Notes: generated from the sequence alone by a model not told the origin. A stretch of 45,423 nucleotides of DNA from Hyphomonas sp. (GCF_022844445.1 NZ_JALHLS010000021.1:1-45423), one strand, 5' to 3'; counted from the first letter of the stretch, positions 24,551 to 35,161 are shown. Numbers and translations: made by a program.

Positions 24551-26134
24551 ATGACCGCCCCCCTCAAACTCCGCCGCGCCCTGATCTCCGTCTCCGACAA
24601 GACCGGCCTCATCGAGCAGGCCGCGCGCCTGCGCAGCCACGGCGCCGACCTCATCTCCACCGGCGGCACCTCGAAAGCCCTGAAAGACGCCGGCCTTCCC
24701 GTCAGCGATGTCTCCGACCTGACGGGCTTTCCCGAAATGATGGACGGCCGCGTCAAGACGCTCCACCCGGCCGTCCATGGCGGCCTCCTCTTCCTGCGCG
24801 ACAATCCCGCCCACGTCGCCGACGCCCGCGCGCACGGCATCGCCCCGATCGACCTGATCTACGTCAACCTCTACCCCTTCGAAGCCACCGTCGCCTCCGG
24901 CGCAGACTTCGAAACCTGCATCGAGAACATCGACATCGGCGGCCCCGCCATGCTGCGCGCGGCGGCAAAAAACTACGCCTTCGTCGCCTGCTGCACCGAC
25001 ACCTCCGACGTGGACGCCGTCCTCGCTGAACTCGACGCCAATGGCGAGATCAGCCACACGACCCTGCGCCGCCTCGCCGCCAAGACCTACGCGCGCACCG
25101 CCGCCTACGACGCCGCCATCTCCCAGTGGTTCGCCCGCCAGAACGGCGAGACCGCGCCGGACTGGGCCGCATTCGGCGGCCGTCTCCAGCAATCGCTGCG
25201 GTACGGCGAGAACCCGCACCAGAAAGCCGCCTTCTACGTCACCGGCGAGAAGCGCCCGGGCGTCGCCACCGCGCGCCAGCTTCAGGGCAAGGAACTCTCC
25301 TACAACAATATCAACGACACCGACGCCGCCTATGAGCTGATCGGCGAGCTCGGCAAGGAGACGCCCGCCGTCGCCATCATCAAGCACGCCAACCCCTGCG
25401 GCGTCGCTCTGGGGGCTGACATCATCGAAGCCTGCACCAAGGCGCTCGCGTGCGATCCCACCTCCGCCTTCGGCGGCATTGTCGCCCTCAACCGCCCACT
25501 GGACGAAGCCACAGCAAAAGTTATTACCGACATCTTCACCGAAGTCGTCATCGCGCCCGGCGCCAGCCCCGCCGCCGAGGCGATCTTCGCGAAGAAGAAA
25601 AACCTCCGCCTGCTGATCACGGACGGCCTGCCCGATCCGGCTGCCAGCGGCCATTTCGCCAAGACCGTCGCCGGCGGCTTCCTCCTGCAGGACCGCGACG
25701 CCGGCCGCATCACGCGCGCCGACCTGAAAGTCGTCACGAAGCGCGCGCCCACCGAGCAGGAACTTGAAGACCTCCTCTTCGCCTGGCGCGTCGCCAAGCA
25801 CGTGAAGTCCAACACCATCGTCTACGCGAAAGACGGCGTCACCGCCGGCATCGGCGCAGGTCAGATGAGCCGCATCGACAGCGCCCGCATCGCCGCCCGC
25901 AAGGCGGAAGACGCAGCAGAAACCGCTGGCTGGGCCGAGCCGAAAACGCGCGGCTGCGTTGCCGCGTCCGATGCTTTCTTTCCGTTCGCGGACGGTCTCC
26001 TCCAGGCCGCCTCCGCCGGCGCCACCGCTGTCATCCAGCCCGGCGGGTCAGTGCGCGACGACGAAGTCATCGCTGCGGCCGACGAAGCCGGCCTCGCGAT
26101 GGTCTTCACGGGGATGAGGCATTTCAGGCATTAG
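24551..26134 (+). CDS. purH: Bifunctional AICAR formyltransferase/IMP cyclohydrolase PurH
   Basis: 527-aa enzyme catalysing the last two steps of de novo IMP synthesis. The N-terminal MGS-like cyclohydrolase domain (about 1-150) has [38 protein letters not shown] and [18 protein letters not shown]; the C-terminal formyltransferase domain has [25 protein letters not shown] and [14 protein letters not shown]. Length is standard. ATG 24551 with GAGGAGATTCCCG upstream. It closes the rsmB-rpe-heparinase-purH block. Confidence 0.97.
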   Translation: MTAPLKLRRALISVSDKTGLIEQAARLRSHGADLISTGGTSKALKDAGLPVSDVSDLTGFPEMMDGRVKTLHPAVHGGLLFLRDNPAHVADARAHGIAPIDLIYVNLYPFEATVASGADFETCIENIDIGGPAMLRAAAKNYAFVACCTDTSDVDAVLAELDANGEISHTTLRRLAAKTYARTAAYDAAISQWFARQNGETAPDWAAFGGRLQQSLRYGENPHQKAAFYVTGEKRPGVATARQLQGKELSYNNINDTDAAYELIGELGKETPAVAIIKHANPCGVALGADIIEACTKALACDPTSAFGGIVALNRPLDEATAKVITDIFTEVVIAPGASPAAEAIFAKKKNLRLLITDGLPDPAASGHFAKTVAGGFLLQDRDAGRITRADLKVVTKRAPTEQELEDLLFAWRVAKHVKSNTIVYAKDGVTAGIGAGQMSRIDSARIAARKAEDAAETAGWAEPKTRGCVAASDAFFPFADGLLQAASAGATAVIQPGGSVRDDEVIAAADEAGLAMVFTGMRHFRH

Positions 26135-26250
26135 AGCGCCGCTTGCTCCTGGGCCAGGCCGACACTCAGCCCCTCCGCACGTCTCTTGCGCGCCCCATCT
26201 TCAGAGATGCGCTTCCAGAGTGATCCCACTTGCCGCCTCTTCCGCCGACG

Positions 26251-26308
26251 CCCGCGAAGGCGGCGATCTCGCGAGGCGCTTGCCGGAACCAAGCCCCGCC
26301 TTCGCGGG
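26251..26308. repeat. Palindromic intergenic repeat (REP-like)
   Basis: CCCGCGAAGGCGG (26251-26263) is the exact reverse complement of CCGCCTTCGCGGG (26296-26308), 32 nt apart. The arm sequence is of a type that recurs between genes in Caulobacter/Sphingomonas/Hyphomonas genomes (from memory). It lies in the gap between the convergent purH and the small minus-strand gene, and could terminate both. No poly-T tract is attached. Confidence 0.6.
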
Positions 26309-26343
26309 AAATGGCGCAACCCGGAGAAGACCAGACAAGGAAC

Positions 26344-26727
26344 CTACCCCCTACCCACCCGGGCGAGTTCATCCGTCAGCCGGCTGACGATCTCCTGGCG
26401 GGTCTTCCAGCTGAGCCATGCCTTGTCCATGCGGGAGAGCCAGTGCGAATTCACCGCCGACTGTTCAAGCCCCAGCTCGCGCGGGCGCTTCATCACGCGC
26501 GCGCCCAGAACGCCTGCCGCATGCGCCATCTCTTCGGGGCTGGCGAAGTAAAGTTCGTGGCCGCGATGCTCCAGCGTCCACAGCGGATACCCCTTCCCCG
26601 GCTCGGCCACCGGAAAGGGCGGATCAAACCGCGTGGCACTATGCGCGGCCCCGTCCAGCGGCCGGTGCACGAAGCGGCTCAGCGGCGTACGCGGCGACGC
26701 GGCGACATGCTCCAGCCGCAGGCGCAC
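26344..26727 (-). CDS. Hypothetical protein
   Basis: 127-aa soluble protein of unknown function. It contains RFVHRPLDGAAHSATRFDPP, YPLWTLEHRGHELYFAS and an Arg/Trp-rich C-terminus (SWKTRQEIVSRLTDELARV). GTG 26727 is preferred: it lies 7 nt after the stop of the upstream gene and has GAGG 5 nt ahead; a longer version starting at 26778 would overlap that gene by 44 nt. Probably the second gene of a two-gene unit with the lipoprotein gene at 26735-27328. Confidence 0.65.
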   Translation of the reverse strand: MRLRLEHVAASPRTPLSRFVHRPLDGAAHSATRFDPPFPVAEPGKGYPLWTLEHRGHELYFASPEEMAHAAGVLGARVMKRPRELGLEQSAVNSHWLSRMDKAWLSWKTRQEIVSRLTDELARVGRG

Positions 26728-26734
26728 GGGGGCC

Positions 26735-27328
26735 TCAGTCCAGAGGCGGCCAGCCCCACGGCGCAGGCGGGGCGGCAACCGGTTTCGTGGTGTCGAATTC
26801 TACCCGCAGGAAGCGCTGCGGGCGTTTCAACTCATAGGCAAAGAGGTTCGCAGACGGATCAACTTCAACGGCCCAGACATTGGTCTTCGAAACCGGGATA
26901 TTCTCGCGGTCAAAAAGATCCTTCGTCGCCTGATCGGCCGGAAACTCCTGGCGCAGCGCATCAGCGGGCGTAGAGGCAAAGCCGCCATACTGCGTCAGCG
27001 CATCTTCGCTGCCATCCTCGTGGCGATGGTCATGGCGCAGTTCCCAGTCATTGCCGACCTGCATCAGCACCCAGGTGCGCGAGCGGTCCTCGCCCACGTG
27101 CAGCGGGATCGTGATGTAGCCGGGATCGCAGCTGCGCACATGCATCACAACACGCTGGGCACGCCAGTCATCATCCTGCGCGTCAGTGGTGACGATGCGC
27201 CCCTCGAAGGCCTTCCCGCACAGCGGCGCAAGCGCGGTCTCGAAAGCGGACGGGGCTGGCTCCGCCGGCGTCACGCAGGCAGCAGCAAGAAGGGCGAAGG
27301 CGGGCGCGAGGGCGTGTCTGAAAAGCAT
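26735..27328 (-). CDS. Hypothetical lipoprotein
   Basis: 197-aa predicted lipoprotein with lipobox AAAC (Cys18) after the hydrophobic segment ALAPAFALLAAA. The mature part has two cysteines (PLCGKAF, RSCDPG), the beta-rich RVVMHVRSCDPGYITIPLHV, and a distinctive NDWELRHDHRHEDGSED segment. Function unknown. ATG 27328 fits the signal; the open frame reaches further upstream but crosses a repeat and the ftsH terminator. Confidence 0.72.
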   Translation of the reverse strand: MLFRHALAPAFALLAAACVTPAEPAPSAFETALAPLCGKAFEGRIVTTDAQDDDWRAQRVVMHVRSCDPGYITIPLHVGEDRSRTWVLMQVGNDWELRHDHRHEDGSEDALTQYGGFASTPADALRQEFPADQATKDLFDRENIPVSKTNVWAVEVDPSANLFAYELKRPQRFLRVEFDTTKPVAAPPAPWGWPPLD

Positions 27329-27343
27329 GAAGCCCAGCCTAGA

Positions 27344-27387
27344 GCGGCGTTCCGAAAAGTGGAAGCCGGTTTTCGGCAGAACGCCGC
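27344..27387. repeat. Palindromic intergenic repeat
   Basis: GCGGCGTTC (27344-27352) pairs with GAACGCCGC (27379-27387); the middle holds CCGAAAAGTGGAAGCCGGTT, itself with an inner GAAAA/TTTTC and CCGGTTTTCGG symmetry. From memory, similar sequences are scattered between genes in many Rhizobiales and relatives. It sits just upstream of the lipoprotein gene start at 27328. Confidence 0.6.
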
Positions 27388-27401
27388 GACCAACAAAATT
27401 G

Positions 27402-27435
27402 AAAACACCGCCCCGATTTATCGGGACGGTGTTTT
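27402..27435 (-). terminator. Terminator of the ftsH transcript (symmetrical, possibly bidirectional)
   Basis: AAAACACCGCCCCGA (27402-27416) and TCGGGACGGTGTTTT (27421-27435) form a 15-bp stem with one mismatch and a TTTA loop. Flanking A and T tracts on both sides mean it would work in either direction. On the minus strand it lies 36 nt beyond the ftsH stop. Confidence 0.85.
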
Positions 27436-27470
27436 GCCGGGCTTCAAAGGAAAGAAGAAAGGGGCTGACC

Positions 27471-29378
<1,908 letters not shown>

Positions 29379-29449
29379 GGCAGGTCTCGCACGGTGGAAA
29401 CTGGGTTGTCAGTGAAGATAGGCGTCAAACCCTGCAAAAACGACTCCTT

Positions 29450-30523
29450 TCATGTGCAAGACGTCAAATCTTGCGCAGAATTGATAAAAAGCCGCGCCGT
29501 GGCAGTAATACGTGCCGCCAGGACCCCCGGATCAGCGGGGCAAATGCCGCTGGCCGGCTCGGCGGAAAGCCGAAGGCCCGTGCGCCTCGGCCGCAGGCGG
29601 ACCCCGCCCAGGGTGGCGCCCCGGAAGCCGGACGGCGCAGCGATCCGGGCGGCAAGGCCCGCCAGGTTTTCTGATCGGGGCGGCGTTTCACGCCCCGCCA
29701 CGCATTGGAGCAGGACACCGAGCCCTCGGGCGGCGCGTTCCGGCGGAAGGCCGGCGAGGCCGGCGGTAGCCGATCCGTCGGCCACGACGCCGACGCCCAA
29801 CAGCCAGTGGGCGAGGAAGGCATCCTCTACGGCGCGCAGGCGGGCGAAGCCCTGCTGGCAGATAAGCGTGCGTGCGTGCAACCCGTCCGCCCCGGCGAGC
29901 AGGCGGCGGACCCGGATACGCTCGTAGGCGGGATTGGCGTTGGAGGGATCGTCGATCCAGACTGCCCCTTCCCGCTCGAGGGCGGCGCGCAGGGTGTCCC
30001 GCGTCTCGCCAAGCAGGGGCCGCGCGATCCAGATGCCTTCGCCTTCCGGCCAGACGGGTGACAGGGAGAGCCGGCGCATGCCGGCGAGGCCGTACCAGCC
30101 GGAGCCCTGCCGGGCGCGCATCAGCACGGTTTCGGCCTGGTCCGTGGCGGTGTGCCCGGTCAGAAGGAGCTGGCCCCCTTCTGCGCGCAGGGCCGAGGCG
30201 AGCAGCGCGTGCCGGGCGCGGCGCGCGGCCGATTGCCGGGCGAGGGGCGCTTCCCAGGCCAGCGTCTGATGCGCGAGGCCGAGCGATTGGCAGAGCGCGG
30301 CCACCTGCTGCGCCTCAGCGGCGGCTTCCGGGCGCAGCCGGTGATCGACCGTCAGGACACGGAGGGTCTGGCCGCGCGCGCCGGCCCAGCGGCTTGCGAG
30401 GTGCAGGAGCGCGCGGGAATCGCTCCCGCCGGACACAGCCACGCCGATGGGGCCTGTGCGCAGGTCTTCCGGAACGGCGCCGAGCGCCGCGTCAAACCGT
30501 GCCTGGAGATCTAGCTGTCGCAC
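29450..30523 (-). CDS. tilS: tRNA(Ile)-lysidine synthetase TilS
   Basis: 357-aa enzyme that converts the wobble C of tRNA-Ile(CAU) to lysidine, changing its reading from AUG to AUA. The PP-loop ATP-binding motif SGGSDS is at residues 31-36 and the next conserved part is LLTGHTATDQAETVLMR, followed by WIDDPSNANPAYERIRVR. The C-terminal extension is shorter than in E. coli, as usual for alphaproteobacteria. The start is GTG 30523, which overlaps the cpoB stop by 13 nt; the Shine-Dalgarno is weak, so translation may be coupled to cpoB. Confidence 0.93.
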   Translation of the reverse strand: MRQLDLQARFDAALGAVPEDLRTGPIGVAVSGGSDSRALLHLASRWAGARGQTLRVLTVDHRLRPEAAAEAQQVAALCQSLGLAHQTLAWEAPLARQSAARRARHALLASALRAEGGQLLLTGHTATDQAETVLMRARQGSGWYGLAGMRRLSLSPVWPEGEGIWIARPLLGETRDTLRAALEREGAVWIDDPSNANPAYERIRVRRLLAGADGLHARTLICQQGFARLRAVEDAFLAHWLLGVGVVADGSATAGLAGLPPERAARGLGVLLQCVAGRETPPRSENLAGLAARIAAPSGFRGATLGGVRLRPRRTGLRLSAEPASGICPADPGVLAARITATARLFINSAQDLTSCT

Positions 30524-31464
30524 CCGGACCGGGTCCGCTCGACGGCGGCGAGGTCGCGCACCACTTTCGAGGCGTTGGGGTAGCGCTTCGGCAGCGTGTC
30601 GAGCGCGGTGCAGGCCTTGTCAGCCTCGTTCAGGAACCGCATGGCGCGGGCAAGGCGGACGAGCGCATCCGGGGCGCGCACATCATCCGGGTACGACCGG
30701 ATCATGGTGGTGTAAGCCGCGCCGCTTTCCGCATAGGCCTGCTGCTGGTGGAGCGCTTCGCCGAGCCAGAAGTGCGCCTCGCCGGCCTGCTTGTCCTTGC
30801 CGAACTGGTCGATAAAGGAGCGGAACGCCTCTTCGGCGCCGGCATAGTCGAGACGGATCAGGCGCGACTTGGCCTCGGCGAAGAGCGGGCCGGCTTCGCC
30901 GGGAAGCTGGCTGGCCGGCAGGGTGCCGAGCGAGCCTTCCGGCAGGCCGCTGGCGGCGGCGGCGGCCGGGGCCAGCCGGACCGGGCCCGAGCTGTCGGCA
31001 GCGCGGCCGTTGGACGGCGGCACGCTCATCGCGAAATCCTGCGGGGCAGGCTGGGTGGCGGAATAGGCGTCGACCACCGGCTCCGGCTCGATGCCGAGGA
31101 TGACCTGCATGCCGGCGATGGCGCGGGACTGGCGGTCGAGCGTCTGGCGCATCGCCTGCGCCTCGCGGGCGAGGGTTTCGTTATCGGTGAGGAGTTCCTC
31201 GTTCGCCTCGCGGGCGCGGCCGAGATCGAACTCGAGCGATTCGACGCGGCCGTTGAGGGCGCTGACCTGATCTTCCAGCCGGTTCATCTGGACGAGCGTA
31301 TCGGCCGCCTGCTGGCGGGCCTGGTCGACCTGCACGGAGAGGTCACCGGTGGTGACGCCTTTGGTGATCGGGGCGCCGCGGGTCGGCGTGGTGACGGTCT
31401 GGGCGACGGAGGGCACGATCAGCAGGGCACCGACGGCAACACTGGTGAGGGCAGCTTTCAACAT
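30511..31464 (-). CDS. cpoB: Tol-Pal-associated periplasmic protein CpoB (YbgF)
   Basis: 317-aa periplasmic protein that links Tol activity and PBP1B-dependent wall synthesis during division (role known in E. coli). Sec signal peptide MLKAALTSVAVGALLIVPSV with cleavage near VAQ; an N-terminal coiled-coil segment (about 45-105, QMNRLEDQVSALNGRVESLE); a Pro/Ala/Ser linker; and C-terminal TPRs (about 190-315; LFAEAKSRLIRLDYAGAEEA, AGEAHFWLGEALHQQQ). It follows pal but is separated from it by a 121-bp gap containing a hairpin terminator. Confidence 0.92.
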   Translation of the reverse strand: MLKAALTSVAVGALLIVPSVAQTVTTPTRGAPITKGVTTGDLSVQVDQARQQAADTLVQMNRLEDQVSALNGRVESLEFDLGRAREANEELLTDNETLAREAQAMRQTLDRQSRAIAGMQVILGIEPEPVVDAYSATQPAPQDFAMSVPPSNGRAADSSGPVRLAPAAAAASGLPEGSLGTLPASQLPGEAGPLFAEAKSRLIRLDYAGAEEAFRSFIDQFGKDKQAGEAHFWLGEALHQQQAYAESGAAYTTMIRSYPDDVRAPDALVRLARAMRFLNEADKACTALDTLPKRYPNASKVVRDLAAVERTRSGCDS

Positions 31465-31517
31465 GGCGGGAAACCTCCGTCGATACGCAAACTGGATGGG
31501 AGCACGGCAGTAAAAGG

Positions 31518-31552
31518 AACAGCCGGGGCCAAATTATGGCGCCCGGCTGTTT
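31518..31552 (-). terminator. Hairpin between pal and cpoB
   Basis: AACAGCCGGG (31518-31527) pairs with CCCGGCTGTT (31542-31551). On the minus strand the stem is followed by CCTTTTAC, and on the plus strand by TTTGG. It probably terminates or attenuates transcripts leaving pal, so cpoB-tilS may have lower or separate expression. Confidence 0.65.
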
Positions 31553-31585
31553 TGGACCATCTGCTATTGCAGCTCAGGCGTGAGC

Positions 31586-32128
31586 TTAGCTGGTGGCGCC
31601 CGAAACGATCTGGGTCCAGCCGTTGCGGTTCAGAGCCCAGGACTGGTCGTTCGAGCCGGCCGCGACCGGACGCTCTTTGCCGTAGGACACGGTGTCGACG
31701 CGCGAGGCGTTGACGCCGAGGCTGACGAGGTACTCTTTCACCGCATTCGCGCGACGCTCACCGAGGGCGAGGTTGTATTCGCGCGTGCCGCGCTCATCGG
31801 CGTTGCCGGCGACGAGGATGCGGACGTTCGGGTAAGAGGCGAGCCAGGCGGCCTGACGCTTCAGGATGTCCTGATCTTCGGTGTCGAGACGGTACTGGTC
31901 GAGGTCGAAATAGACGCGCTCGCCAACGTTGACGCGGAAATCTTCGAGCGAGCCCGGGGCGATCGAGGATTCGACGACCGGCGTCGTCTCGACGATTTTG
32001 ACTTCTTCTTGGACCGGGGTGGCATTCTCGACCACCGGGGTGGTGTCTTCAACGGGCTTCGGTTGCGAGGCGCAGGCGCCCGTGGCCAGAAGTGCGGCGG
32101 CAGCAGTGACTTTCAGGAAGGTTTGCAT
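31586..32128 (-). CDS. pal: Peptidoglycan-associated lipoprotein Pal
   Basis: 180-aa outer-membrane lipoprotein with an OmpA-like peptidoglycan-binding domain (about 70-178) including ILVAGNADERGTREYNLALG and RRANAVKEYL. The lipid-attachment Cys19 sits in LLATGAC, which has Thr at -3 instead of the usual Leu/Val; a Pro/Val/Glu-rich linker (about 22-60) follows. Binds TolB and peptidoglycan, tethering the outer membrane at the division site. ATG 32128 with GAGGAG about 9 nt upstream; the frame is open 48 codons further but that part is AT-rich leader. Confidence 0.95.
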   Translation of the reverse strand: MQTFLKVTAAAALLATGACASQPKPVEDTTPVVENATPVQEEVKIVETTPVVESSIAPGSLEDFRVNVGERVYFDLDQYRLDTEDQDILKRQAAWLASYPNVRILVAGNADERGTREYNLALGERRANAVKEYLVSLGVNASRVDTVSYGKERPVAAGSNDQSWALNRNGWTQIVSGATS

Positions 32129-32289
32129 GTTGTCGGGGCTCCTCAGGAATGGACGATGCAGTGGCTTGTTAGGAGAAAGAAATTTCCGACCCCTGAACAA
32201 GCAAGTAATAATTCCATAATCGGGCTGAATTGGGACAGCAAATACTTCCGAACCCAAATCCGGCCAAATCATGACTTCCGGGCCGGGTT

Positions 32290-32315
32290 AGCAGGCTGCG
32301 CACCGGCAGCCTGCT
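32290..32315. other. Perfect 10-bp hairpin between tolB and pal
   Basis: AGCAGGCTGC and GCAGCCTGCT flank a 6-nt loop (32300-32305). There is no T-run on the minus (coding) side, so it is more likely a processing or stabilising hairpin downstream of tolB than a terminator. Confidence 0.5.
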
Positions 32316-32335
32316 TAAATTGTGGTAATGTGCCG

Positions 32336-33691
32336 TCATTGCAGCAGGGGCGACCAGGCTGGGTCAGAGGCATCGGTCTGGGTGACCATTCTGCGCTCAT
32401 TCCGGCCAGACAGGTCCACAGAGAAGAGCTGGGGGCTCGCGCCGGGACGGGCTTCGCGGAAATAGACGATCACCCGGCCGTTGGGCGACCAGTCCGGACC
32501 TTCGTCCAGATAGGCCTCGGTCAGCAGGCGTTCGCCTTTGCCGTCGGTGCCGATGACGCCGATGTAGAACTTGCCGCCCTCCTGCTTGGTGAAGGCGATC
32601 AGGTCGCCGCGCGGGGACCAGACGGGCGTGGAATAGCGGCCCTTGCCGAAGGTGATGCGGCAGGCGGTGTCGCTGCCGCCGCCCGGGCAGGTGCGCTTCG
32701 AGCGGTCGGTGTTCATGATGTAGAGCTGCGGCGTACCGCCCCGGTCGGAGTTGAACACGACCGACTTGCCGTCCGGCGACATCGACGGCGAGGTGTCGAT
32801 CGACGGATGGTCGGTCAGGCGCTCGGACTCGCGGGTGCGCAGGTTCATCAGGTAGATGTCGGTATTGCCGCGCTGGGCCTGGCTGAGCAGGACCGACTGG
32901 CCGTCACGGGTAAAGCGCGGCGAGAAGGTCATGCCGGGGAAGTTGCCAAGCAGTTCCTGACGGCCGGTCTCGATATTGAAGAGATAGACGCGCGGCTTGC
33001 CGCCTTCATACGACATGTAGGTGATTTCCTGCGCCGAAGGGGAGAAGCGCGGGGTGAGCACCGTCGAGCGGCCGGAGGTGAGATACTGCTGATTGGCGCC
33101 GTCGGAATCCATGATGGCGAGGCGTTTCACGCGCTCGGTCTTGGGGCCGGTCTCGGCGATGTAGACGATCCGGGTGTCGAAGTACGGGTCTTCACCGGTG
33201 AGGCGGGTATAGATCGAGTCGGCGATCTTGTGCGCGATGCGGCGCCAGTTCTCCGGCGTGGTGGTGAGACGGCGGCCGGGCTCGCCGTTGATGCGCATCA
33301 ACTCCCCGCCATAGATGTCCCAGAGACGGAAGGAGACGGCGACCTTGCCATCGGGGAGTTCCTCGAAGGTGCCGACGACGAGGCCTTCGGTGCGGATGAT
33401 CTTCCAGTCGGCGAAGCGGGGCTCAGCGTTTATGCTGAGGTCGCGCTGGATGAAGGAGGCCGGGTTCTGCAGGTCGAACAGGCCGGTGGAGGCGAGGTCG
33501 GCGCGGACCACCTCGACGATCTGCTTGGCGAGGTCCGAGTTGGCGCCGGTGACCTGGAAGTCGGGGATGGCGATAGGCGTCGGCTGGAAGTTGCCCTCAT
33601 CGACGCGCACGCGCAGCTGCGCAGAGGCGGGGGCGGTAAGGCCGAGCACCAACAGCGCAGCGACGAGGATATGCCTGATATAATGCGTCAT
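32336..33691 (-). CDS. tolB: Tol-Pal system periplasmic beta-propeller TolB
   Basis: 451-aa periplasmic protein with Sec signal (ILVAALLVLGLTAPASA), N-terminal D1 domain (about 30-160, IPDFQVTGANSDLAKQIVEV) and a six-bladed propeller with WD40-like PD40 repeats (LTPRFSPSAQEITYMSYEGG, FSPRFTRDGQSVLLS, TSPSMSPDGKSVVFNSDRGG, PVWSPRGDLIAFT, PDWSPNGRVIVYF). It moves between Pal and TolA to drive outer-membrane constriction. It lies between tolA (80 bp away) and pal in the standard order. Confidence 0.97.
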   Translation of the reverse strand: MTHYIRHILVAALLVLGLTAPASAQLRVRVDEGNFQPTPIAIPDFQVTGANSDLAKQIVEVVRADLASTGLFDLQNPASFIQRDLSINAEPRFADWKIIRTEGLVVGTFEELPDGKVAVSFRLWDIYGGELMRINGEPGRRLTTTPENWRRIAHKIADSIYTRLTGEDPYFDTRIVYIAETGPKTERVKRLAIMDSDGANQQYLTSGRSTVLTPRFSPSAQEITYMSYEGGKPRVYLFNIETGRQELLGNFPGMTFSPRFTRDGQSVLLSQAQRGNTDIYLMNLRTRESERLTDHPSIDTSPSMSPDGKSVVFNSDRGGTPQLYIMNTDRSKRTCPGGGSDTACRITFGKGRYSTPVWSPRGDLIAFTKQEGGKFYIGVIGTDGKGERLLTEAYLDEGPDWSPNGRVIVYFREARPGASPQLFSVDLSGRNERRMVTQTDASDPAWSPLLQ

Positions 33692-33771
33692 TCCATCAAA
33701 CTCCTTGATAGTCTTTAGAGCTCTGTTCTCCGGCGGGCTGAACAGCGCGAACGTATTTCTAGAAAGCTACT

Positions 33772-34701
33772 TCAGCTGCCTCTCATATCAGCGCCGAAGA
33801 CGACATCAATTTCCTGCCACTGGCTGTAGTTTTCAGGCGGAAGCTCAAGCCGCCGCTCCGCAAAGAACTTGCGAGCCGCGCCCAGCGCCCGGTCTACAGC
33901 GACGCCCTTGCGTCCAACTGGCCGGCGCGAAGGATCCACCAGTTCCGGCGAACCTTCCAGCGTCCCATCTTGATTGAGTTTGAGTCGGACTGTCACTTCG
34001 ATCTGGTCTTCCTTCGGGAGGTCCGTGACATCCGGCCAAAAACTGCGAAATTCCTTGCGGACATAGGCCTGCATGGAGGCGGTATTGGCAGATCGGTCAC
34101 CGCTGCCAGTGCGGTCACGGTCGGCATTGCCGAGCGCAGGGCGGTCGTCCGCTTTCTGCGGTTCGGCGCGAGGGCGCTCTTGGCGCTTGTCCTTCAACAC
34201 GGGATCGAGTGAATCCAGCAAGTCATCGAGCTCGTCCTTCTTCGGCTCTTTCTTCGGCGGCGCTTTCTTGATCAGCGGTTCGGGCTTCTTCGGCTCCGGC
34301 TTCTTCGGCTCGGGCTTTTTCGGCTCGGGTGTCTTCTCGCGCGGATCGGGCACGGCCTCTTCCGGCTCTGGCTCGGCGGCCTCGGGCTCGGGTTCCGGCG
34401 GGGGCGCTTCGACTTCGGGTTCGGCTTCGGGCGGCGGCGCATCTTGCTGAGGATCGGGCGCCTTGCGCAGGTCCGAAACGTTGGAGACGAGGCCGACATC
34501 CTCGAAGTCGATCGGCAGGTCGGCGGAAGTTGCGCACTCGGGCAGTTGCATCACGATCTCGATCGAACGGATGCCGGGATTCTCGCGGCGCAGGCGCTCG
34601 ATGGCCTTGTCGCATTCGGAGTCCGGCGCCGGCCACGACATCATCGCCATGGCCAGCACACTGGCATGCACGAGGGTCGACAGGGCGAAGCCGCGGATCA
34701 T
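33772..34701 (-). CDS. tolA: Tol-Pal system protein TolA (short, Pro/Glu/Lys-rich form)
   Basis: 309-aa inner-membrane anchored protein that bridges to TolB/Pal. One N-terminal helix (about 4-22) is followed by an unusual periplasmic segment with Cys30 and Cys56 (PDSECDKAIE, QLPECATS), then a long Pro/Glu/Lys low-complexity spacer (about 80-185), including three copies of PEPKK, instead of the long Ala/Lys helix of E. coli TolA. The C-terminal domain (about 215-300; AYVRKEFRSFWPD, VTVRLKLNQDGTLEGSPELV) is of TonB/TolA type. ATG 34701. Assignment rests on topology, C-terminal fold and position between tolR and tolB. Confidence 0.9.
   Translation of the reverse strand: MIRGFALSTLVHASVLAMAMMSWPAPDSECDKAIERLRRENPGIRSIEIVMQLPECATSADLPIDFEDVGLVSNVSDLRKAPDPQQDAPPPEAEPEVEAPPPEPEPEAAEPEPEEAVPDPREKTPEPKKPEPKKPEPKKPEPLIKKAPPKKEPKKDELDDLLDSLDPVLKDKRQERPRAEPQKADDRPALGNADRDRTGSGDRSANTASMQAYVRKEFRSFWPDVTDLPKEDQIEVTVRLKLNQDGTLEGSPELVDPSRRPVGRKGVAVDRALGAARKFFAERRLELPPENYSQWQEIDVVFGADMRGS
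34281..34325 (-). repeat. 15-bp tandem repeat inside tolA
   Basis: Three near-identical 15-bp units (34281-34295, 34296-34310, 34311-34325; CGGGCTTCTTCGGCT type on the plus strand) encode three PEPKK units of the TolA spacer; a degenerate fourth unit follows. Copy number may vary between strains. Confidence 0.75.
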
Positions 34702-34716
34702 CGGTGCGGAAGGCTC

Positions 34717-35154
34717 CTACTTCTTCTGCTCGGTGATAAAGGACATGCGCGTGTAACCGGCCCGGCGCACTTCGGCGGTGACTTCCATGACGCGGCCATA
34801 AGGCACATCCTGGTCGGCATAGAGGTAGACCTGCTTGTCATAGCCCTCGCCGACGATGGCGGTGAGCTGGGCGGCGAGGTCGTCGGTCTGGATTTCCGTC
34901 TGCTGGACGAGGACGGTGCCGTCAGCGCGCACCCAGAGGGTCAGAGGCGCGTCATTCGCCTCGGACTTCAGGGGCGCCGATGTCGTGCGCGGCAGGTTCA
35001 CTTCCTCGCCGCGGATCAGCAGCGGGGCAGTGACCATGAAAACGATGAGCAGCACCAGCATCACGTCGACGAAGGGGGTGACGTTGATCTCTGCATTGAG
35101 GGCGCGCCGGCCGCGCCGCCCGCCATTACCGCCGGAACCGAGGTTAGCGCCCAT
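34717..35154 (-). CDS. tolR: Tol-Pal system protein TolR (ExbD family)
   Basis: 145-aa single-pass protein. The membrane helix follows INVTPFVDVMLVLLIVFMVT (about 24-43); its Asp (in PFVDVM) is the proton-translocating residue of TolR/ExbD. The periplasmic domain carries PLTLWVRADGTVLVQ and ends VRRAGYTRMSFITEQKK. Starts 7 bp after the tolQ stop and ends 15 bp before tolA, so one transcript is likely. Confidence 0.95.
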   Translation of the reverse strand: MGANLGSGGNGGRRGRRALNAEINVTPFVDVMLVLLIVFMVTAPLLIRGEEVNLPRTTSAPLKSEANDAPLTLWVRADGTVLVQQTEIQTDDLAAQLTAIVGEGYDKQVYLYADQDVPYGRVMEVTAEVRRAGYTRMSFITEQKK

Positions 35155-35161
35155 GACGGCC

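Noticed and set aside
22777..24840. Very long minus-strand open frame opposite the heparinase and purH genes
   Set aside because: It is antisense to two well-recognised genes and is Gly/Ala/Val/Glu-rich in the way GC-rich antisense frames are; no ribosome-binding site or domain.
31580..33718. Long plus-strand open frame opposite pal and tolB
   Set aside because: Mirror of two certain genes in the tol cluster; no recognisable domain.
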